This document shows positions 1 through 5,344 of a DNA stretch of 5,344 nt, in pieces; position 1 is the stretch's first letter; each line of letters opens with the position of its first letter. The position numbers and the translations under genes are program-made. The stretch spans positions 1 through 5,344 of the forward strand of contig JAMOOA010000191.1 in NCBI GenBank assembly GCA_027066255.1, written 5' to 3'. Below the pieces are notes generated by a model. That model had not been told where the DNA came from. It worked only from the letters and a program-made list of their open reading frames with translations, and did no database searches. This stretch comes from Candidatus Altimarinota bacterium (GTDB lineage: Bacteria > Patescibacteriota > Gracilibacteria > BD1-5 > UBA6164).

Positions 1-1
1 A

Positions 2-619
2 AATAAGTTAATGAACCTTGTAGATTTATGACTCAATAATTTTGGTTTTTATTTTCACTCATTCATCCCAAAGGTGCATAATAAGATAGTCAATGGATGA
101 ATTTCCCTTTCTACTCTATTGAGTAATATTCAATTATTAAAGCAGTCACCAATTCAAGTAAAACCTATTATTCATATAAATTCTCTGAATATAAAGCATA
201 TATCTCAAACAGTTTATTATCTTTCTCAATTATGAATGAGTAACATAGAATTTATAAATTATTTTCCTTTTGATAGACCCTATGATGATTTTCACAAAGA
301 TCTTGGTTATGATTCTATAATCTATAGAATGCAAATAGATAGACTTTTTCAAGAGATTATTAAGTTGCTTTTATCTGTAAAGTTTATAAAATTCTCTAGA
401 GAGTTTTTCTGAGATTTTTCTCAGTTTTACAATAAAGATGTAGGAATATTAGAACAAATATCTAAGGAAGATAGAGAGAGAATTTCCTGAAACAATCCTC
501 CATTTTGTTTCATAGAAAAAAGATGTAACTTTTGTTTTATTAAAAATCATTGTAAGTTTTATGAAGGAAAAGATTGATTTTATTGACCAAATGATAGTAA
601 GAGTTTGAAAAGCTTGTAA
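2..619 (+). CDS. Radical SAM protein, C-terminal part (5' end outside window; code 25)
   Basis: Read with UGA = Gly, this frame is open from the window edge to TAA at 617-619, giving 205 residues with seven UGA glycines. The catalytic CX3CX2C motif is not in the window. What is seen matches the second half of a radical SAM barrel: a G..FYFHSF strand (15-21), a loop containing HNKI (26-29), a strand with IIHINSLN (56-63), then a helix leading to LSQLGMSNIEF (74-84). The downstream neighbour has the same pattern (LVSFHTN, then DLNIVLNKSN), so the two are probably paralogues. The C-terminus carries Cys169, 175, 178 and 184; C175-x2-C178-x5-C184 resembles the CX2CX5C core of SPASM/twitch domains that bind an auxiliary iron-sulfur cluster. 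The substrate is unknown. A start at ATG 11 is possible, but it would remove the cofactor-binding half and no ribosome binding site precedes it, so I read the gene as truncated by the window edge. Confidence 0.8.
561..619 (+). other. Overlap between genes 1 and 2
   Basis: The last 59 nt of the first gene are also the start of the second in another frame (29 nt if gene 2 begins at ATG 591). The codon for Cys19 of gene 2, the first ligand of its SAM-cleaving cluster, is 615-617 and shares its last base with the TAA stop (617-619) of gene 1. The overlap therefore codes for essential residues of gene 2 with either start. Translational coupling is likely. Confidence 0.75.
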
Positions 620-2084
620 TTTTAAGTGTAATTTTTGCAATGTCGCTGATAACGAAACTCACGTAAAACAAAAGGAAAGTATCATGGACATAGTAAGAAA
701 CTTTCACTACAAATTTAAATATTCATGTGTTGATAGTTGAAACCTTCTTGTGACTATTTCTGGAGGAGAACCTTCTATTTTTAAGAAAGAAACATTATTT
801 TCACTAAAATATGTTCGCAGTTTTTTAGAAAAGAGGGGGATACATCCAATATTTGACATTCAAACAAATGCGTCTTCTATAACAAAAGACTTTGCCAGGA
901 GACTAAAAGAAGGCTGAGTATATTTAGCGCTTGTTTCTTTTCACACAAATGACAGAGATATTTTTAATGAAATTATTCAAGTTGATTATGGCTCCTTTTT
1001 TCCAAAGATACTTGAATGAATAGAAGAATTACATAATGCAGGGATACTTGTCGATCTAAACATTGTTCTAAACAAAAGTAATTATACTAATTTTTTAGAT
1101 AATCTCACCTTTCTTATCCACAAATTTCCTTTTATTGATACCTTTAATGTTGGTTTTGTTCAACCTCATGGGAATGCATTTGAAAATTTTGATGAGCTTT
1201 TTGTTAGCTATCAAGAGATATATGAAATTTATAATAAATGAATTGCACTTTTAAGCTACCATAAGCGAAAAATTGTATCTCATTTTGTTTGACTTCCAGC
1301 ATGTTATCTTGACCAAAAGAGCTATTCCACTGAACTACAATCAAATATATTTTTTCACAAAACTTTTCGTATAGAGCTTGATAAAAAAAATCTTATCAAC
1401 AATATTAATGATTCTAATAAGAAACAGGTTCAAGCATGTAATGATTGTTCTTATAGTAGTATATGTAGTTGAATATGGAAGGAGTACGAGTGACATCAGA
1501 CACTAAGACCAATTAAGTACTTGAAATTTTTTCAATTAAATGGAGCACTCTGAAAAAATACTTCTACTGTTTTAATGAATTACCATAATTATGAAAAAAT
1601 TCGATTAAAATGAGAACTTGATGGAAATAAGAAAGGGATTTTTATACAAACAAGAGATATACCCTATGAAGAGATATATAAAAAAATTAGAGAAGCGAAT
1701 GCTTTAGGTTTTTTTAAAACCTCTGTATTTTTTAACGATACAAGGAAAATAGACCTTGAAATTTTAAAAACAGGGGTTGCAAATATTCAGATAGATATCT
1801 CTCAAATTACTATAGACCAGATAAAAGAAGTTTTAGACTTTTCAAAACTCTATGCTCCTCAGTTTAGAATAGATTTGGATATCATAATTTCTTCATATCA
1901 AGATGTTCTTCAAGTATCTTCGATATTGCACCTTCTGCCAAGTAATTTCTTAAAAATATTTATTCTAAAAGAAAAGAAAATAGAAAAAGAGAGATATGAA
2001 GAATTTTTTGAAAAAAAATCTTTCTACAGATTTTCACAAAACATATTTACGGTTGGGTTTTACAAAAAACTTGTATATAGATAG
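561..2084 (+). CDS. Radical SAM protein with SPASM/twitch-like cluster and an extra C-terminal domain (code 25)
   Basis: This is a 507-residue protein ending at TAG 2082-2084, with ten UGA glycines. Near the N-terminus C19-x3-C23-x2-C26 (KACNFKCNFCNV) is the motif binding the 4Fe-4S cluster that cleaves S-adenosylmethionine. It is followed by ISGGEPS (67-72 region, SAM amino-group contact), FDIQTNAS (98-105), LVSFHTND (124-131) and DLNIVLNKSN (165-174), in the order expected for the barrel. C293-x2-C296-x5-C302, followed by SGIWKEYEG and LRPIKY, resembles a SPASM/twitch auxiliary-cluster site; C248 may be a further ligand. Residues about 325-507 contain no cysteine; they alternate predicted strands and helices and match nothing I recognise. 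The start at ATG 561 is the first in frame after TAG 513; ATG 591 is the alternative and still keeps all the cysteines. No Shine-Dalgarno site supports either. The gene overlaps the previous one and ends 2 nt before the next. The family is well supported; the reaction is unknown. Confidence 0.88.
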
Positions 2085-2086
2085 GC

Positions 2087-3412
2087 ATGAATATAGAAGA
2101 AAAAAAAATATTAATCGATAAGCTTGTACAGGATAGAGACAATATTTTATTAGATTATGTCTCTTTTTCTCAGCAAGAACGACTAGGGATTTCAGAAATA
2201 GCTAAAAAATGGAAAGAGGGAAAGAAACTTGATGAGTTAATTCCTATAAAGTTTTACCTACACATTCCTTTTTGTTCAAGGATTTGTACATACTGTATGT
2301 ATAATACAATTGTTCTAGATAAAAAGGAAGAATTTGATAAGTATATAAGCGATGTATTTAATTATATAAGCAGATTCAAGGATATTTTTCTAGAAACAAG
2401 ATTTCGAGGAATATATGTTTGATGATGAACACCAAGCCTTTTTAATGTTGAGAGACTTCATAGACTATTTTCAAAAATATTTCAAGAATTTTCTTTTGAT
2501 GAGAAATATTATAAAACTATAGAACTCAACCCTTCTTCAACAACATTTGAAAAATTAAAGTGCCTTAAAGAACTATGATTTGACAGGGTAAGTTTTTGAG
2601 TTCAGTCTTTTAATAAAAAGACTCTTGAGAAAGAAAACAGAACATATGTTTCTCCTGAAAGGATGAAAAACCTTATAGATTATTCTAAGGAGTTAGGATT
2701 TTTAGATATCAATACAGATATCATTGTTTGAATGAATGATGAATGAGAAGATGAAGTATTTCAAAACTTTAAAATACTTCAAAATATCTCTCCCTATACA
2801 ATTACAGTATATACTATTCTGAAAGATATGGAGAGGAGTTATTTTTATAAAGAAGATAAAGAAACATTTTATAGACAAATAGGGGAACTTTATTCAAAAA
2901 CACTCAGGAAATCAAATATACTAAGTATGTATAAAAAGGATGACTGGAGTAATGTTCTTGGTTTTACCCTTACACTCAAGTGAAAACCTAAAAATAAACT
3001 TTTGTATGATGCTCACTGTGAAGAAAAAGAGTCTTTGTTCTGAGTGGGATACAAGGCATACTCAAAAATATGGGGAATAGGAAGTTATGAGATAAGAAAT
3101 TTTTGAGAACGTAGAAATATACACGCATTCCAGAAGCTCACCACAAAACTTGAGATGTATAGTTATGTATTACAGACTTTTCAATATAAGATAGATAAAA
3201 AACATTTCTCTAAAAACTTTCATCTTTCTTTTGATAAAGAATTTTCAGAAGTACTAAGCTTTCTTGAAGGAGAGAAGATTATAAAAAACTCAATAAATGA
3301 AGTTGTATATATATGAGATGAAAAGAAAATAGGCTATTATGGCATGTTATTTCTCGATACAAAGACTCTACTGCTTTTTATAAAATACAGATTTTACACT
3401 TCTAAAAATTAA
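2087..3412 (+). CDS. HemN-like radical SAM protein (code 25)
   Basis: This 441-residue protein is interrupted by eleven in-frame UGA codons, all plausible glycines. After an N-terminal region of about 54 residues comes FYLHIPFCSRICTYC (56-70) with C63-x3-C67-x2-C70, the signature of the HemN/HemW group of radical SAM enzymes. It is followed by IYVGGGTPS (109-117), IELNPSS (145-151), LGFDRVSFGVQSF (163-175), DINTDIIVGM (207-216) and FGVGYKAYS (318-326), in the family order, with a HemN C-terminal-like tail. Relatives include oxygen-independent coproporphyrinogen oxidase, the haem chaperone HemW, the haem-degrading ChuW/HutW, and class C radical SAM methyltransferases of natural-product pathways. 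The family's usual GLPGQT-like loop is here GMNDEGED, and no haem gene is nearby, so I do not call it hemN. The setting beside two radical SAM genes and a carbamoyltransferase favours a biosynthetic, perhaps methyltransferase-like, role; that is inference. The start lies 2 nt after the previous stop and no good ribosome binding site is visible. Confidence 0.9.
2420..2428 (+). other. Three consecutive UGA codons read as Gly-Gly-Gly
   Basis: TGATGATGA encodes Gly112-Gly113-Gly114 within IYVGGGTPS of the HemN-like protein. This glycine triplet is a signature of the family and the frame continues cleanly on both sides, so the site is direct evidence for UGA = Gly in this genome. Confidence 0.95.
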
Positions 3413-3425
3413 ATATATATTTCGC

Positions 3426-5249
3426 ATGAAAAATAAGAAAGTTATATTATGAGTTAATTCATTGTTTTGAGGACCACATCATGATAATGGGGCTTTTTTA
3501 TTTTTTTGAGATGATTATGTTGGTATATCTTCAGAGAGATTAGATAGAGAGAAATACTCTAGTTGATATAAATACAAAACGACTCAAGACGGGAGAAGGC
3601 TGCTCTATGGTTACGATAAAGCAGAAGCTTGTATATCATATTGTTTAGATTATTTTTGAATTTCAAAAAGCGATATTGACACACTTGTTTATCTGGAATG
3701 AATAGAGTCATATATTTATAAAGCCTTTCCTAAGGTAAAGAGAGTAATAGGAGTATATGATCATCATTTACTTCATGCTATGGGGGCATACTATTCATCA
3801 TGATTTTGAGAAGCAGCAATACTTGTTATGGATGGGCAGGGGAAAAGAATTGAAAATCATGAAGACAAAATGGTATTACAAAGTATCTACCATGGAACAA
3901 GAGATAAACTCTCTCTTCTTCATGAAACAAAATGGAATTCTTCCAATAAGATAGGTATAGGTACTATGTACGAAATGGTTACACAACTTCTTTGATTTTC
4001 TTCAGAAGGGACAACTATGTGACTTTCTAGTTATTCTTTATCAAGTGAAGACATACTTCCCTGAGATTTTCTAAGAAAATACGGAGACGATTATTATGCA
4101 AATGAAGATTTACTCAAATGAGTTCCTCAAGAACGACTAAAATTTCTTCCTAAGGACTTATTTTTAAATCAGTTATCAATTTCAGAAGATTTTTTAGAAA
4201 GCGAAAAAATCCCATACTGAAATTCTGCAAAGATTGCAAGGAAAATCCAAGAAGAAATGGAAGAAACAGTTTTAGAACTTGCCTTACAAGCATATAATAT
4301 TACAGGAAGTAAGAAACTTTGTGTTTCTTGAGGAGTATGACTCAATAGTGTAGCTAACAAAAAGATTCTTGATAGAACTCCTTTTGAAGAAATCTTTATA
4401 TTGCCATCCACAGATGATTCAGGACTTGCTCTCTGAGCAGCGCTTTATGGAAGAAAATTGGTTTACTGAAAAGAGGACACTTTTTGCCCAACAAACTTCT
4501 ATTTTGGAAAAGAGTATGACTCAGAGGATATAGATCTCGCTATAAAGAAATACTCAAAATATTTTTCAGAAGTTACTTCCCATAAGGATATCTGTAAAAC
4601 TACGGCTCGACTTCTCTCAGAAGAAAACATTATTGGCTGGTTTCAATGACGTAGTGAGTCATGACCAAGGGCTTTATGAAATAGGAGCATCTTAGCTATT
4701 ACGTCAAGTATAAAGATACGAGATAAAGTAAATAGAATAAAAAGGAGAGAATGGTGGAGACCACTGGCTCCTTCTGTCTTATCAGGACATAGTGAAGAGT
4801 ATTTTGATCTTCCTTATGATATAGAACCTGCAAAATATATGCTTATGGTCGGAGATGTAAGGGATAGTAAGAAACTCATTATCCCTGCGGTAACACATAT
4901 TGATGGAACAGCACGAGTACAGATTGTATTTAAGCAAGATAATCCTCTCTTTTACTCTCTCATTGAGGAGACTTATCAAATAACACAAATTCCTCTTCTT
5001 TTAAATACTTCTTTCAATTCAGCTGGAGAACCAATTGTTGAAACTCCTGAAGAGGCTATAAAGATGTTTCTTTCTTCAGAATTAGACTTTCTTGTATTAA
5101 AAAATACACTTATAAAGAAGAAGAAGGTGTTTTCTGAATTCTCATTTCTTCAATCGATACTTCTTAACGATAAATTGTACTCATCATGGAAAAAAGAAAT
5201 TTCTCAGTATGAAAAATTTCTCAAGAAAGATTTAAATAATAAATGATAG
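3426..5249 (+). CDS. Carbamoyltransferase, NodU/CmcH/TobZ family (code 25)
   Basis: Full-length 607-residue protein with 21 UGA among about 45 glycines. Family members transfer a carbamoyl group from carbamoyl phosphate, via a carbamoyl-adenylate, to a hydroxyl of an antibiotic or sugar. The Kae1-like N-terminal domain shows GPHHDNGA (16-23), SSERLDREK (35-43), YDHHLLHAMGAYYSS (111-125, with H113-x3-H117 as likely metal ligands), VMDGQG (134-139), TMGLSSYS (197-204), SGGVGLNSVANKK (301-313) and DDSGLALGAAL (330-340). The C-terminal YrdC-like domain shows GWFQGRSESGPRALGNRS (404-421), REWWRPLAPS (441-450), PAVTHIDGTARVQ (487-499) and NTSFNSAGEPIVETP (527-541). Both catalytic halves look intact. 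It is somewhat longer than NodU or TobZ, mainly through a lysine-rich tail after residue 560. The end differs by code: in table 25 the UGA at 5244-5246 is Gly607 and TAG 5247-5249 is the stop. The gene follows gene 3 by 13 nt. The acceptor is unknown. Confidence 0.95.
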
Positions 5250-5252
5250 TTT

Positions 5253-5344
5253 ATGAAGAAAGTACTCATTTTCTGATTATGAAGACAATGAAGAAAGTAT
5301 GTTGATTTTTTTACGGAGAGAGAATACGAGATTACCTGAGTAAC
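5253..5344 (+). CDS. Rossmann-fold NAD(P)-binding protein, N-terminus, probably Gfo/Idh/MocA-type oxidoreductase (3' end outside window; code 25)
   Basis: Only the first 30 residues are present. They begin MKKVLIFGLGRQGRKYVDFF, a first strand followed by G8-x-G10-x2-G13 and a helix, and then REYEITGV, which reads as the second strand. This is the dinucleotide-binding start typical of Gfo/Idh/MocA oxidoreductases, which act on sugars, nucleotide sugars or cyclitols; other Rossmann proteins such as dehydrogenases or TrkA-like subunits cannot be excluded from so short a piece. All three motif glycines, and G29, are UGA codons, so the standard code would hide the gene completely. It starts 3 nt after the carbamoyltransferase stop, which suggests one transcript and translational coupling. 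No Shine-Dalgarno-like site precedes the ATG. Confidence 0.72.

Larger units (their letters stand above)
2..5344 (+). other. Probable single operon of five biosynthetic-type genes
   Basis: All five genes lie on the plus strand. The junctions are an overlap (561-619), then 2 nt, 13 nt (3413-3425, AT-rich, no clear promoter or terminator) and 3 nt. Such packing indicates co-transcription. No promoter is visible; it should lie upstream of the window. No hairpin followed by a T-run was seen at any junction. Both ends of the operon are outside the window. Confidence 0.7.

Noticed and set aside
449..640. 63-codon minus-strand open frame
   Set aside because: It lies antisense to the conserved C-terminus of gene 1 and the start of gene 2, its translation is low-complexity and unrecognisable, and it has no supporting start signal.
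2087..3412. Naming gene 3 hemN or hemW
   Set aside because: The family signature is clear, but the subfamily is not, and the context gives no support for haem metabolism.
3413..3425. TATA-like sequence between genes 3 and 4 as a promoter
   Set aside because: The gap is only 13 nt in very AT-rich DNA, and no paired -35 element with proper spacing could be argued over background.
3757..3954. 65-codon plus-strand open frame in another phase
   Set aside because: It overlaps the conserved HHLLHA and VMDGQG region of the carbamoyltransferase, which is clearly the translated frame.
4169..4411. 80-codon minus-strand open frame
   Set aside because: Antisense to the conserved SGGVGLN region of the carbamoyltransferase; no recognisable protein features.
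4782..4988. 68-codon minus-strand open frame
   Set aside because: Antisense to the PAVTHIDGTARVQ region of the carbamoyltransferase; its translation looks like an antisense shadow.
2..5344. Pseudogenes, since every gene is broken by in-frame TGA in the standard code
   Set aside because: Only TGA interrupts the frames, never TAA or TAG within conserved regions, no frameshifts are needed, and the TGA sites fall on invariant glycines. Recoding explains everything; decay does not.
2..5344. UGA = Trp (table 4, mycoplasma-like) or selenocysteine
   Set aside because: The motifs GGGTPS, GxGxxG and GPRALG need glycine at the UGA positions, Trp is already coded by UGG (for example at 441-450 of gene 4, REWWRP), and UGA is far too frequent for selenocysteine.

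Overview
The window comes from a bacterium that reads UGA as glycine (translation table 25), as Candidatus Gracilibacteria (BD1-5) and Absconditabacteria (SR1) of the Patescibacteria/CPR do. With the standard code the plus strand breaks into short fragments. With UGA = Gly and only UAA/UAG as stops, it becomes five long, recognisable genes in one direction with almost no spacing. UGA falls at invariant glycines: the three Gly of a HemN-type GGGTPS motif, the three Gly of a Rossmann GxGxxG, and three Gly of the carbamoyltransferase GRxExGPRALGNR motif. Tryptophan is written UGG throughout, so this is not the mycoplasma UGA = Trp code. By hand count about 53 in-frame UGA codons are used. The DNA is strongly AT-rich. 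Nothing in the window separates Gracilibacteria from Absconditabacteria.

Layout, all on the plus strand: (1) 2..619, the C-terminal part of a radical SAM protein with a CX2CX5C cysteine cluster; its N-terminal part lies before the window. (2) 561..2084, a complete 507-residue radical SAM protein with CX3CX2C, GGEP and a CX2CX5C cluster, plus an unassigned C-terminal region of about 180 residues. (3) 2087..3412, a 441-residue HemN-like radical SAM protein. (4) 3426..5249, a 607-residue NodU/CmcH/TobZ-type O-carbamoyltransferase. (5) 5253..5344, the first 30 residues of a Rossmann-fold NAD(P)-dependent protein, probably a Gfo/Idh/MocA-type oxidoreductase. Genes 1 and 2 overlap; the other junctions are 2, 13 and 3 nt. 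No untranslated stretch is longer than 13 nt, and no RNA gene, repeat array, mobile element or terminator was seen.

The order radical SAM, radical SAM, HemN-like radical SAM, carbamoyltransferase, oxidoreductase looks like a small biosynthetic operon. The family assignments are well supported by motifs. The pathway is inference: the carbamoyltransferase predicts a hydroxylated, perhaps sugar-containing, small molecule or surface glycan carrying a carbamate. The radical SAM enzymes would supply C-C, C-S, methylation or epimerisation chemistry. No precursor peptide or other substrate gene is visible, so the product cannot be named.
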